Of a stretch of 64,000 nucleotides of DNA, positions 44,972-57,520 are shown piece by piece. The notes under the pieces were generated by a model. It worked only from the letters and a program-made list of their open reading frames with translations. It was not told the origin of the DNA and made no database searches. Position 1 is the stretch's first letter. Every line of letters begins with the position of its first letter. Position numbers and translations under genes: made by a program. Source of the DNA: Manihot esculenta. Its lineage: Eukaryota > Streptophyta > Magnoliopsida > Malpighiales > Euphorbiaceae. The DNA is taken from the NCBI RefSeq assembly GCF_001659605.2, contig NC_035170.2, positions 20,847,190-20,911,189 of the forward strand, read 5' to 3'.

Positions 44972-46915
44972 ATCGGAATTCCTACCTTCAGGCGGAATCT
45001 CCGTTGGAATCTGGGATTTCTCGGATGTCGGAGCCTTCTAGAAGGGTAAAATAAAGGTTTTCTAAAATGTTTTATATGTTTTTATGGTTTTAATGAAGAA
45101 AGAAAATTGAGTTTTGAAAGAAAATGCTTTGGAGGAAAAAACCAGGTTCGGCCGCCGAACCTCATGTTCGGCCGCCGAACATGGTGGAGTTGCGGAGGCA
45201 CCTTTGGCCCCCGAAGGTGGTTTGGCCAGCCACCTATGAAAGGCCCCCTATCCGAAAATGGGCGAGTTTTCTCTCTCCATTTCCGGGCAAGGTGAGTCTC
45301 CGCCACTCCCTTGATGATCTTGTGTTTTCTCCTCAAATCCTTCAAGTTTTTTTATGAGTTTTTACCATGTTTTGAAGATTTTAAGCTAAGATCAAAGTTT
45401 TGAGGCTTGGAGACCCCCGGAGCTCGTTCCTCCATATCTCCAAGTTTGGGATCGCATCTCCTCTCGATCTTCAAGAGGTAAGTGTAGATCCTCATATCCT
45501 CTTATGTTTTAAGTAAGTTTTATGAATGGTTGAAGGGTTTTGATGCATGTTTAGGCTAGTTATAAAATGTGAGGGTTTATGTTAGTTAGATGTTAAATGT
45601 ATGCTTAATGTGATGTTTGTTAGGGTATAGGCTAGTTTTATGCCCCCTATATGCTTGAATAAGTGTTTATACATGGTTTAGAATAGTTGAATGCATGCGT
45701 GAGGTTTTTGGATGGCTGTATGCATGAGGCGGAATCGGGTTCTGCCATTCTGGAGAACCTAGGTTCGGCTGCCGAAACCATGTTCGGCTGCCGAACCTGC
45801 CTGGGGAGGCAGCCTTTGGCCGCCTAAACTGCCCTCGAAAGCAAGGACTTTTAGCTTTGGAGGGGAGTTTCGGCCGTCGAACCTGCCCCCGAAGGTTGGT
45901 GACTTTCGGCTGAGGAAGGACTTTCGGCCGCCGAACCTTGCCCCCGAAAGTGCTTGACTTTCGGCTCTGGAGGGACCTTCGGCCGCCAAACCTGCCGCCG
46001 AAAGTCCCCTGCGCAGCCTTCCTTTGCTTATTTTTCCATGCATGATTATGATGTTTTAGGGGGTTTTTGGGGAGATGTTTAGAGTATGTTTGATCCCTCA
46101 TTTGAGTCCACCTGTGTAGGATCGGACCTGAGGAACCGAGGTGATCAGTAGTGAGATAGCTGCTTCAGAGTTAGTTCAGAGTCAGCCAGAGGTGAGTGGA
46201 ACTAAACTAATCTTTTATTTCAAAGGATCAAATGTTTTAAGCATGTTCATGCATCATGATATATAACAGGTTGTTTGCATTAGAATTCACGAATATGACG
46301 CATTGCATTATTCATTGTGGGTGTGGATGGACAACATGACGACCCATTAGCCCTCTAGATATTATGTTATGTAACAGAAGTCCTGAGGAGCCCCACCGAG
46401 GGCTGGGCACAGAGCTTATGTATGTAATAGAAGTCCTGAGGAGCTCCACCGAGGGCCGGGCACAGAGTAGAGGGATTTTTGGATCAGTCCATCCGTGATG
46501 TGATTTGTTTGTGATGTGATGCATTCCATGAAAGCATATGTTTATTAAATTGTTTTTATTGTTCTGCTCACTGGGCTTTTGTAGCTCACCTCTCTCCCCT
46601 AACCCCCAGGTTTGCAGGAGCTCAGGTAGCTATGGGGAGGTCGGCAAGGCTATGTTTATGTAATAGTTTAGTAGTGGACATATAATGTAAAACGGTATAA
46701 TGTAATGTAATATAGAGAAATGTTTCATGGTTTAGTATTGTGCTTGGCCCTTTCAGTAGTGGTAATCCCTTTTTGTACATGATCTATATGAAATGTTTTA
46801 ATGATGAGAAATGTTAAACCAAGCTTGATGTATGTTATGTTGACCCAACTAGAGCATTTGATGAGGGCTCTAGTGTGGGGTTTTATGTTTACAGTTATGG
46901 TGCATGCACAGGTCA
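44972..46915 (+). repeat. Tekay-type LTR, truncated at both ends
   Basis: Similarity starts at ATCGGAATTCCTACC (the first ~25 bp of the LTR are lost) and fades after GTGCATGCACAGG (about 46915), before the usual GGGTCGTTACA end. It has U3 palindromes (about 45146-45181), the 5' splice consensus AAGAG|GTAAG (45478), a module cluster (about 45760-46010) and two tandem units at 46378-46467. No target-site duplication can be assigned. Confidence 0.85.
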
Positions 46916-47090
46916 GTGGCTGCATATGTGGATTAATGCATGAGAAGTCCATTTCTTGAACATATGGACGATTATGGTTTCAGATTTTAATTTTCTTTCA
47001 ATTATATGCGGTACATAATGGTCGATTCAATTGTACTACAAAAGTATAACAACCATCCTTCTAATTTTGAATAGATTTTATCTGGCTCCT
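46916..47090. other. Unassigned 175-bp spacer
   Basis: No gene or repeat end is visible. It may be diverged LTR end plus older sequence. The last five bases, CTCCT, are the target-site duplication of the next insertion. Confidence 0.4.
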
Positions 47091-48815
47091 TGATAGAGCA
47101 TAATTTAGTCCATTTTATATTAATATTATTGATAAATATTTACATGATTTCTGCTTAATTTAGTGCTTTTAATATTATTTTGTAGAAAATGGTGTAAAAG
47201 GACACTTTGGAGAAAATACCCCTAAAACTGCCTTATTTGGAGCAAAAGAGAGCAAGCCTGCTAAGTTGAAATCAAGTCAAGCTAAATATGGAAAGTTCTA
47301 AATAAGGAAAGTGGCAAAGAAGGAAAGAACATTCAGCCAAAGCAATTTGAAATTCAAATTTCAAATCACCAAGTTGCCTTTTCCTTATTCTAGAAGCCAC
47401 ATCTCAAGCTGCCATAATTGAAGAGCCAAAGAAGGAAACTATTTTGAAATTCAAATCTCCAAGATTCATATTCAGATATTGGATTTCAAGATCCCACTCA
47501 TTAAGGAAGCCAAATCTCAAGATCACATGTTCCCCACTTTATGCCATGCACATTCAAGTTTCCATAAAAGGCTCCACCTTCCTCTTTAGTGAATGGGCAC
47601 ACTCCAAAAACGTGGGCAGCCTCTTGGACACACCTTGGGCAGTATCTTGAAGATCTTGGACAGTAATTAAAAGACTAAAGAGCCCCCACTTGCATGCTCC
47701 ACGTTTTTGCCTTCACCCATACACAAAGAAGGCACATAACTCACCAAGGGCACTTTGGGAAGTCTCCAAAAGACTCATGGATACTAAAAAGGAAATAGGC
47801 AGCCTCTCAACACCTATTTAAAGGCCTCAAGAACACAAGAAGAGGCACAATTCAACTCTCCAAATTCGGCCAAGCAAGGGCAGCCACACTCCAAGGGGCT
47901 TCTCCCCTCAATTTCGGTTCTTCTTTCTTCTTTTCTTTAATTTTCTGTTTTGGTTCAGCCATGAGTGGCTGAAACCCTATTTCTAGTTGAAGTTTGGTTG
48001 AAACTAAGGTTGTTTAAAAGGTTGTGAGATCTGAACATAAAGTGTTTGCTTTTGATTTATTCAATATTCATGCAATTATGCTTAATTCCAAGATTGCTTT
48101 GTTGTTTTGATCAAATTGGCCACTTGATTCTTGATTGCAAAGTTAATTGATTGTTGATTAGGATATTTTTTAGTCCGTAATTGCTGGAAATATTCTGATC
48201 TAAGAACACTTGGTGTAAAAACCAAGGAATTGCATGATCTAACATCATCTCATGCGTTTGAGTAGTTAGGGTTTGGATCTTTCTTGTTCTTCATGCAATT
48301 GGCAATTGTTTTGATGCCTATGGCCCAAGGACGTTCCTTGGCAATTTGTTGATTAGTAATTGGTTAGAGGACGTTCCCTAATCAATTTGTTCATAAGGAA
48401 AGACATGGTGGTGAGAAGCGTCTTCCACCCCCATAACCAACCTATTGAGTTAATCAAGATTACCATGTTTCAATGATCAACCCAAACAACCAAAGTGGAT
48501 CCATATCTTCAACTAGACTTTTCTCATATTGATTTCTCTCTTATTTTAGATTACTTGCTGTTTTAATCACTTTCAATAGTTGTTAGACAAATCATCTCAA
48601 AACCCCCCTTTTTACTTTCCTTGCACTTTACTTTTGTTCTATTTGCAATTACTTGCCTTCACTTGTGCTTTCAATTGGTTTGATTGGTCTTGATTAAGAT
48701 AAATAAATAGGTAATCAATTCTCTGTGGATACGATCCTTCACCACTATATGCAGTTATAAATTGTAGGTAACCAAGAAGGTTATTTTTGACCGGCTTCGA
48801 CAACCGCTCCTGTCA
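47091..48815 (+). mobile_element. Athila-like solo LTR
   Basis: 1725 bp, TGATAGAGCATAATTTAG to CAACCGCTCCTGTCA, with perfect CTCCT duplication (47086-47090, 48816-48820). TATA CTATTTAAAGG at 47814-47824. It lacks the CG palindrome module in U3. No internal domain. Confidence 0.95.
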
Positions 48816-48820
48816 CTCCT

Positions 48821-50007
48821 GATGCAATATTCCTGATTAGGAACTTCATACAGGTTTCAGATGTTGTGCACATGCCCTTCGTATAATTTTAGTCAATAAA
48901 TTCTCTTAATCACTATAGGATACTAGTTAATGAACTCTAGTGATTAGAAAATGGTCAAATCTAGAGAGAAATGATATGTTGGAAGAAAAGTAATATCCTA
49001 CTATAATTTATCTAATAAATAATTAGTTGCTGCAGAAGCAGAAAGAGCAAAGAACTTGAGCATTAACAATGTGAGATCAGAATATTTCCTTCCAATAACA
49101 TAGCAAAGAGCAGTACAACACTTTCAACATTATTCAGGTGCAAATTTGCACCACAGTAGCAGTAGGTGCTTGCTGGTCTTTGAGCAGCTAGCAACAGCAG
49201 CAGCATGTGGCTGCTGCTACCTTGCTAGTGCAATTTCGCACCACTAGCAGTAGCAGCAGGCTGCTTCTACTGTAATTTTACAGCAGTAGCACCTGCTGGG
49301 GGTGCAAAATTCAACACCAGCAGCAACAGGTGCTTTTTGATGTTGTAATAGCATTATGTCCAGTTGAAGGCATTACTCAATCAAGTGTTAAATCTTCAGG
49401 CTTTAGTGGAGAGATGAAAATCAAAATAGCTTGAAGCCATAAATATTCTCAAATGTTTATGAATTGTTAATTGTTATGCTTCTGTGTTCTGCATCATCCT
49501 TATAAGATAAAATAAATTTATGATGGTTTGTTTTGCAATCTTATTTAATGTATTTCTTGCTGCTACTTTTTCAAATGTGAATATGAATTTCTTTTATATA
49601 CAGGTGTAACTTTCTCCTTAATAATTTTATAGATAAAATTCTGACCCCAACTCAAAGAAGGGAAAAATACCTTGTTATTGCTGTTGTTCTATTTGTTTGC
49701 ACTATTCTTTCTCCCCATGTTAGTCACTTTGACTAATCTTGAATGTAGGAATACATAGAAATGTATTGGGGATTCTTGGCTTATTTTCCAAAATTTGAAT
49801 AGTGTGGTACTTTGCCTTCTCCTATTGTAATACTTTTAAGTTTCTGTAAGGTTCTTTAATGGTTAATGATTTAGAATGGGTGGCTATCAGTGTATGGAAC
49901 ATTTAACAAGAAATATTAAACATAAAACTTGTTGGAATTAATTACATAAATGTTCAATAATCAAACTGGGGAACATTTAAGGAGTCGTATGTATGTGGCA
50001 ATCACAG
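48821..50007. other. Non-coding sequence, probably intron of the PP4R3 pseudogene, with a CAG-rich tract
   Basis: AT-rich with no supported exon. About 49130-49340 is low-complexity CAG/CTG-rich DNA (repeated agcagcagc and gctgctgct). The first exon I can recognise starts at 50008. Confidence 0.4.
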
Positions 50008-51012
50008 GATGAGCATCTAATATTCATTTTTTCAAGCACAACCTTCTCAAACTAATATTAATTAGATGCCTTTGTTGGCAATGACAACCGTTACAATCTG
50101 CTACACTATGCTTATTTATAGCTTTTTGACTATATTCGCTAGGTGTCTATGTTATTAATGCCTGTTTGTACTTCTATCTTAGATGCATTTGGATGTTCTA
50201 ACATTTGAAAGTTATTTTCTTGCAAGAAAACCTGAAATTATTGATCAAGTATATGGTTGATTCATTCTGGTATGAGTTGGTCAAATTTGAGCATTTGCCT
50301 TGCATTCAGCCTTTTAAAGTTAAATATGAGCAGGTATTCTTTCCTTATACCTGTTTTTTTATAGTTTAGTATTGGCTCTGTAAAAGAGAGTACTTGCCTT
50401 TACTGTTTCCCAATATTGACCATTATAACTGTAGTGCCCAGAGCATTGTACAACAATAAAATGGTGGCAGCACATTTGAATTGATGAGCGTGCACTGGGA
50501 AAAGAAGAGAAGGAATACTTCAATGGGAAAGGTATATTTTATTTATATTTTGAACTGAACTTTTATAGGAACTTCTCTCATGGCTTTTGAATGTTATACT
50601 TATCAGTCATGTTGAAGATATGACATCCACATCACATGCCAAAAAAGTTTAGTCTCAACCTGTGGTAGCAAATGGAGTATCTGCAAGCTATCCATCAGTA
50701 AGGTATTTTTAAGTAGATCCTCAAAAATTACAAGAAAAAATATTTATAGATGGTGTGATTTATATTTTTATCTGCTCATAGTTCAAGGTTTGGTGGACTG
50801 GTTGTTTACAATGATGATGAGGATGATGAAGACTATAGACTTCCACTTAAGAAACAACCGGAAACCTTAGAAGAAGGCGAAGGAACTACAGAGTCCCTCA
50901 AGTTGAAGCATAAATTGCCTTCTATGGAAAAGGAAGATGAACCAGTAAAGAAGCAGCGATTAGGTAAACCTTTAAAATCAAGAGAGAGTATTTGCATCTT
51001 TGTGTTCAATAT

Positions 51013-51188
51013 TGTAATAAGATAAGGAATAATCGGGCAATTTCAGTATATTTCTCCATTGAAGTAAGTGTGTATATATGCAGATTACAAGGCCTTGTTA
51101 AGGCAACTCCTAAAAATTCTCTATCAATCAATTAGCCTATGATTATGTAATCTCCTATAATTATGTATAGATTATTCACACTCTAACA
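51013..51188 (-). repeat. 3' LTR of the copia element
   Basis: 176 bp, about 80% alike by eye to 57084-57266. Differences include point changes and small indels, indicating an older insertion than the Tekay elements. Confidence 0.88.
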
Positions 51189-53514
51189 CTCCTCTCAAGT
51201 TGGATCATAAATATTTATCATGCCCAACTTGTTAGAAAAATATTCTATTCGAGACTCATTTAAATTTTTGGTGAGTAGATCACCCAGTTGCTCTCCTATC
51301 TTCATATAACTAGTGGAGATTAAATTTTCTTGAATCTTCTCACGAATGAAATGACAATCAACTTCAATATGTTTAGTCCGTTCGTAGTATACTGGATTGA
51401 GAGCAATGTGAAGAGCAGCCTAATTATCACACCAAAGTTTTGCGGGTGATACAACATTCATACCAACTTCTTTCAGTAGATGATTTATCCACTGAATCTC
51501 ACAAGTGGATTGAGTCATGAACCTGTATTCTGACTCGGAACTAGATCCGGATACCACATTTTGCTTCTTACTTTTTCAAAACACTAGGTTTCCTCCAACA
51601 AATATACAGTAGCCTGTAGTCGACCTTCTATCACTTTTGGATCCCGCCCAGTCAGCATAAGAAAACACTCAAGTGCAGTATGCTCATGATCACTGTAGAG
51701 TATACTAAGTCCAAGAGTCCTTTTTAGATAACATAGAATTTATTCTAGAGCAGCCCAATGTTTCACCGTAGGTGCAGATATGAACTGACTTACAACGCTT
51801 ACTGTAAAAGCAATATCTGGCTGAGTCATCACCATAAGGTAGTTCAGCTTTCCAACCAACCTGCTGTACCTCTCTGGATCATCATAAGGGTCTCCGTCAT
51901 CCTTTGTAAGATATATATTAGGACTCATGGTGTGCTATATGGTTTAGCTCCCATCTTTCCAGTTTCTGCAAGTAAGTCAAGGATATATTTTCTTTGAGGA
52001 AGGAAAATTTTTCTTTTACTCCTCAAGACTTCGACTCCTAAGATATACTTAAGCTGACCCAAGTCTTTAGTATGAAAACTCGTATGCAAATAGTTTTTGA
52101 GAGAAGAGATCCCTATACTATTATTCCCTGTAATGACAATATCATCAACATATATAACAAGGAGAATAATACCAGTATCTGAATTTCTATAGAAGACTTA
52201 ATGGTCACACTTGCTTTTTTTCAATCCAAATTTTTGAACAACTTTATTGAACTTGCCAAACCATGCACGGGGACTCTACTTCAAACCATACAAAGATTTC
52301 TTCAAATAGCAGACTTTCTCATACTCTCCCTGAGCAACAAACCCTGGTAGTCGCTCCATGTACACCTCCTCTTGGAGGTTACCATGTAAAAATGCATTCT
52401 TGATATCTAACTGATGTAAAGACCAATGCTGAGAAGCTGCTAGGGAGATGAATAAGCGAACTGAGGTTATTTTTGCCACTGGAGAAAAAGTGTTAGAATA
52501 GTCAATGTCATAGGTTTGGGCATAACCTTTGGTGACAATACGGGTCTTAGGCCTTGCTATGGAACCATCTGGATTGACTTTGATGGCAAAAACCCATTTA
52601 CAGCCCATAACCTTCTTGCCTAAGGGTAAATCAACTAGTTCCCAAATATGATTTTCATCTAGAGTCTTGATTTCCTCAAACATTGCATCTCGCCATCCAG
52701 AATGAGTCAGAACCTCTTTAATTGTCTTAGGTAAATAAATGAAATCTAGAGAGACAATTAACGAGGTAGAAGAAGGAGACACAATCATAAGATAGAAAGT
52801 TAGCAATAGAATAGGTAGATTTATACTATCGTTTACCTTTACGAAGACTAATGGGGAGGTCAAGGTCACTCGGTGGTGGATCTAATGGCAAAAAAGATTC
52901 TGGTGCAGGATATGTATCATCAAGAATTGGTCTCCAAGAGTAAACTTGAACAACTGATGGTTTAACAGGAGGCTGAGTACTAGGAGAAATGTTACCATTA
53001 GATTGTAAAGCATAAGGCATACTCGAAGAGGCCCACCATCAAATATGATTCTATAGATGAGCCACTCATCCTCCTCCTCTTGATCAGGAGAGATTTGTGC
53101 AACAGGATAAAAAGGAATTTGCTTAGAAAAGGTTACATATGTTGAGACCATATATTTTTTGAGGTCTATAGAGTAATACCGATACCCCTTCTGAAGGTGA
53201 AAATATCCCAAAAAAATACACTTTAAAACTTTAGGATCAAGTTTAGTCATATGAGGTCTAACATCCCGAACATAGCAAGTATTACCAAACAGTCGTGGTT
53301 CGAGAGAAAATAATAGCTTCTTAAAAAAGATGACATTATAAGGAAAATTACCGTTTAGTACTGTAGAGGACATGCGATTAATGAGAAAGCATGCAATAGA
53401 AATAGTATCGACCCAAAATTGCTTAGGAACTTGCATTTGAAACAACAGAGCTCGAGCAGTCTCAAGGAGATGTTGATTCTTCCTTTTAGCTACCCCATTT
53501 TGAGCGGGTGTATC
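51189..53514 (-). pseudogene. Copia RNase H, reverse transcriptase and distal integrase, broken
   Basis: Minus strand, right to left: integrase C-terminal part (53445-52882: FWVDTISIACFLINRM, KCIFLGYFHLQKGYRYYS), RT (52869-52276: WRDAMFEEIKTLDENHIWEL, KWVFAIKVNPDGS, TFSPVAKITSVRL, QLDIKNAFLHGNLQEEVYM), then YVDD at about 52138-52157, RYSRLVGKLNYLMV (51740-51928), and RNase H pieces to about 51200. Several stops and shifts. Continues to the right at 55815. Confidence 0.88.
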
Positions 53515-55814
53515 TGTAACGACCCGAAATTCGGACCGCTACCGGCGCTAGGATCCGGGTCGACTTAAGGCCGCCGGGACCCGTAGTAAGCCAAACATAC
53601 ATCCTGAAAACCTGTTTAATCCCATACATGATCAAGAAAATACATAAAAATTTAAAACTTTTCTTTCATTCATATGCCAAACTCAACCTGTGCATGCACT
53701 GAACATACTCATAATCATAATCATGACCCCTCTGTGGGATCTCATCAATGCCCCAATGGGCAAAACATCATATGTTGAGTTGGTCTACATAAACATCATA
53801 AAAAGATTTAAGATCATGTATAAAAAGGGATACCTCATACATAAAGTCAAGCACCATCTCTAATCCTCAATATCATTACATGACTGAAACTATACTTTTA
53901 CATAACATTAATACATTTATCATGTCCACACTATCTATTACATACATCAGACTTTATTACTCTTGTAAACCTCCTGGTCTACCCTGTACCTGCAATCCTG
54001 GGGAAATTGGGAGAGGGGTGAGCTACTAGAGCCCAGTGAGCAGAATAATAAAAACATTTAAATCATATGGATCATGGAATGCATCACATCACAGCTAATC
54101 ACATCAAGGATGAACCTGTCACCAATAGCCCTCTACATGGTCCAACTGTGCCAGAACGTAGAATGGGTCCTGGTCTTTCCCTTACATATCATAACATAAC
54201 AGTGTCCAACTGTGCCAGAACGTAGAATGGGTCCTAGTCTTTCCCTTACATAGTGCCAGCGAACGTAGAATGGATCCCACTGGTCTTACATTTCCGTACC
54301 GTACATATCACATCGTCATATCATAGATCGAGGGCTATGGATCATCCAACATTCATCCACATCAACAATAAAATGTGCAATGCAACATATTCGTGAATTC
54401 TAATGCAAACAACCTAGTACATCTCATGGCATTCATGATGCGTGAATCATGCTAAAAAAAAGTCCATCATTTGCTTTAAAACATATTGAGATATTCCACT
54501 CACCTCTGGGTAGCTCTGACCAGACACTGGAGCAGCTGACTCACTGCTGGGGTCCTCGGTTCCTCGGGTCCGAACCTACACAGGTGGACTCAAATGAGGG
54601 ACCAAACAAACATGAACTTAACTCTAAACTACTCCCCAAAAACCCCCTAAAACATCATGAAACAATCAAAGAAAGACATGCAAGAAATGGCTGAACAGGG
54701 CACTTTCGGCGGCAGGTTCGGCGGCCGAAAGTCCCTCCAGAGCCGAAAGTCAGGCAGGTTCGGCGGCACCTTCGGCGGCACCTTCGGCGGCCAAAACACC
54801 CAGACAGAGGCGAAACTCATGCATGTTCGGCGGCCGAAACTCCCAGACAGAGACAAAAGTCTCTTTTCGGGGGCAAGCTTCGGCAGCCGAAGGCTGCCTC
54901 CACAAGCATGTTCGGCGGCCGAAAGTTCCTTCGGCTGCCGAACCTGGTTTCTCCCAGAATGGCAAAAACTCAGCTCCCTTATGCATTTGTGCCTCCAATC
55001 TCATCCAAACATGCATAAACCTATTCTACAACACTCATACACAAGCATACAAGTTCCTAGGGGCATCAACTAACTAAAACCCCATCTAAAACACATCAAA
55101 CATACATTTGCAAGCCACATTGTTCAAAAACACAAATAAAACCCATAAACCTAACCAAGAGCTAAACATGCATTCTACCCCATAGATCTTGCATAAAACT
55201 TACTTTAAACATGAAATGAGCTTAAGATCGGCTCTTACCTCTTGAAGATCGAGAGAGAGACGTCCTAAACTCGGAGGTGGGAGATTTTTGAGTTCTTGAA
55301 CCCCAAAGCTCCAAAACTTGCTTAAAATTCGAAAATCTTCAAAACAAAGTAAAAACTTGTGAAAAACTCGAAAGATCTGAAGGAAAAGACTCAAGATCGG
55401 TGAGGGGTGGCGGAGAACTCACCTTGGCCGGAAATGGGGAAAAAGCTCGCCCGTTTTCGGCTAAGGGACCCTTTTATAGTGGCTGGCCAGGCCACGTTCA
55501 GGGGCCGAACGTGCCTCCGCATGCATGCCATGTTCGGCGGCCGAACTTGAGGTTCGGCGACCGAACCTGGACTTTCCTCACTTATGCTTTCGGGGGCCTA
55601 AAGGCGCTCCCGAAGGCATGCATGTTCGGCGGCCGAACCTGAGTTTTCCTTCAAGGTTGTTTTCATTCAAAAACTCATTTCCATTTTACTTAAAACCATG
55701 AAATACCTTAAAACATTTTATGAAAACATGATTCTACCCTACTAGAGGCTTCCGACATCCGAGATTCCACCGGATGGTAGGAATTCCGATACCGGAGTCT
55801 AGCCGGGTATTACA
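53515..55814 (-). mobile_element. Tekay-type solo LTR nested in copia
   Basis: 2300 bp, minus strand TGTAATACCCGGCTAG (55814) to GGGTCGTTACA (53515). Perfect GTATC duplication (53510-53514, 55815-55819). TATA at 55473-55479 (minus), 5' splice consensus at 55238 (minus), U3 palindromes about 55530-55640, module cluster about 54700-54950, tandem units about 54145-54275. No internal domain. Confidence 0.94.
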
Positions 55815-57083
55815 GTATCAACACATGAAGATTGGTGAAGAATACCATGTTGAGTTATATAAGCCTGAAATGATTCTGACATATATTCTTTAGCATTATT
55901 GCTCCACAAAATTTGCACAGAAACATTAAATTGAGTCTTGATTTTAGCACAAAAGACAGAAAAATGAGAAAACACTTCCGAACGATACTTCATAAAATAA
56001 ATCCAAGTTATTCTAAAGTAATCATCCACAAAAGTGATAAAATATCTGAATCCAGTCTTAAATCCAACTAGACATGGGCCCCAAACATCTGAATGAACTA
56101 ATTCAAAAGCAGACTCAGCTCGTTTATTGACTCTAGGACTTAAAGAGTTTCGATGATGTTTTGCAAAATGACATGACTCACATTCTAGTAAAGATATCTT
56201 ATAAAATTGAGGGCATAGCTTCTTCAAAACTGGTAAAGAAGGGTATTCCAATCGACAATGTACTTCAAACGGAGACATGATATTGGAGCAGGCAACAGAC
56301 CGAGGCACCTATGCATCCAAAATGTAGAGACCCTAGATACATGTCCTTTACCAATAATCTGCTTCGTTACAAGATCTTGAATGAGACAATGATCAGGAAA
56401 AAAGAAAACACAATAATTTAGGTCTTTGGTAAGTTTACTCACAGAGATTAGATTAAAGGTGAGATTAGGTAAATTTAGCACAGATGATAGGGTAATAGAA
56501 GGAGTAGGTTTAACAGTCCCAGAACCCTCAACATTATAGATTGACCCATCAGCTATAATAACAGGAGAAGGGGCTTTATGAGATTGAAAGCTAGTAAAAA
56601 TATGAGAATTACCTGTCATGTGATCCGTGACACTAGAATCAATGACTCATTGATATGAAGAGGAAATAAGACACGTTTTACCTGTCTCAGTCGCTACTGA
56701 AAACGTTGGGATAATTTTAATAATATGGGTTTTACTGTTAGAAATTATTTCAACTAAAACCCTATACTCCTATACCTTCAAATACCTTCAAAAGAATTAA
56801 ATGAAGATAACAAAACCTAATCCAATGAACAGTAGCCTTCGTGAATAGTACCCAACGTGAACAGTATAAAAATGTCTCCACCCAATACTCAAACGACAAA
56901 TGAACTATAGATCTGATAAGGGGGCTGAAAGGAGACTTTGATATCCTCCCTACATTGATGGTGAGAGACAAATATTACCTTAGATGGGTAACCCAAAAAA
57001 ACAGAAGTCTTAAATCTCCAAAAATTTAAAACTCGACGGAAGAGGAAAAAAATTAATTCTCTACAAGAATAGCTCTAATACTA
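55815..57083 (-). pseudogene. Copia integrase N-terminal and GAG-pre-integrase region, plus 5' leader
   Basis: Minus strand: protease/GAG-pre-integrase remnants (56619-56224: SHIFTSFQSHKAPSPVIIAD, LTKDLNYCVFFFPDHCLIQD), then integrase (56308-55820: LECESCHFAKHHRNSL, FELVHSDVWGPC, YFITFVDDYFRITWI). A frame change joins the two. From about 56640 to 57070 there is only leader-like sequence, so Gag is deleted. Confidence 0.85.
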
Positions 57084-57520
57084 TGTAATAAGATAAAGAA
57101 TAATTAGGCAAAATATTAGTCTATTTCTCCATTGAAATAAACGTATATATATACAGATTATAAGGTGTCTTATTAAGACTAACTCCTAAAAATTCTCTAT
57201 CAATCAATTAACTTATGATTATATAATCTCCTATAATAATATATAGATTATATTTACAGTTTAACAAATATTAAGCCAGACAGTATTACCTAGTAAGAAA
57301 GCTGCAAGATTAGTGCATTCAACATCTCGCACAATCAACACAAACGAGAGTTGAAATGAAGAAACTCATCAAGAGAAGGAACATGGCATTTTTAGAAGCT
57401 GTTGTAATGATGGCAGCTACTCAGGAGAGGAGAACCATAGGGAGAAGGAGTCTGCTACTTCTAGAAACTGTTCTGATTGTTTGCTGAGCACATTAGAAAA
57501 AAGACTGTTGAAAAAATAAA

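Larger units (their letters stand above)
51013..57266 (-). mobile_element. Ty1/copia element with a nested Tekay solo LTR
   Basis: LTRs 51013-51188 and 57084-57266 (about 180 bp; TGTAATAAGATAA to TAACA in plus orientation), perfect AATAT duplication (51008-51012, 57267-57271). A PBS-like minus-strand GTATTAGAGC lies at about 57074-57083. The coding remnant order integrase-RT-RNase H (right to left) is the Ty1/copia order. Gag is missing: only about 440 bp lie between the PBS and the first recognisable pol part. It interrupts an exon of the PP4R3 pseudogene. Confidence 0.92.
50008..57520 (+). pseudogene. Protein phosphatase 4 regulatory subunit 3 (SMEK/PSY2-like) pseudogene, C-terminal exons
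   Basis: Five exons with GT-AG borders: 50008-50142 (DEHLI, HNLLKLIL, DAFVGNDNRYNLLHY), 50227-50333 (LKLLIKYMVDSFWYELVKF, then PCIQPFKVKYEQ), 50435-50531 (IDERALGKEEKEYFNG), 50607-50702 (SHAKKV*SQPVVANGVSAS) and 50782-51012 plus 57272-57520 (DDEDDEDYRLPLKKQPET, KKQRLGK, ASLCSILSQTVLPSKKAA). The order and spacing match the plant PP4R3 C-terminus, a scaffold of nuclear protein phosphatase 4. Stops (for example within exon 4 and in 50120-50142) and frameshifts show decay. The last exon is split by the copia insertion. Kept introns mean it is a duplicated gene piece, not a retrocopy. The N-terminal two thirds were not found. Confidence 0.8.

Noticed and set aside
50008..50990. Functional PP4R3 gene
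   Set aside because: In-frame stops, frameshifts and a copia insertion inside an exon; no N-terminal exons found.
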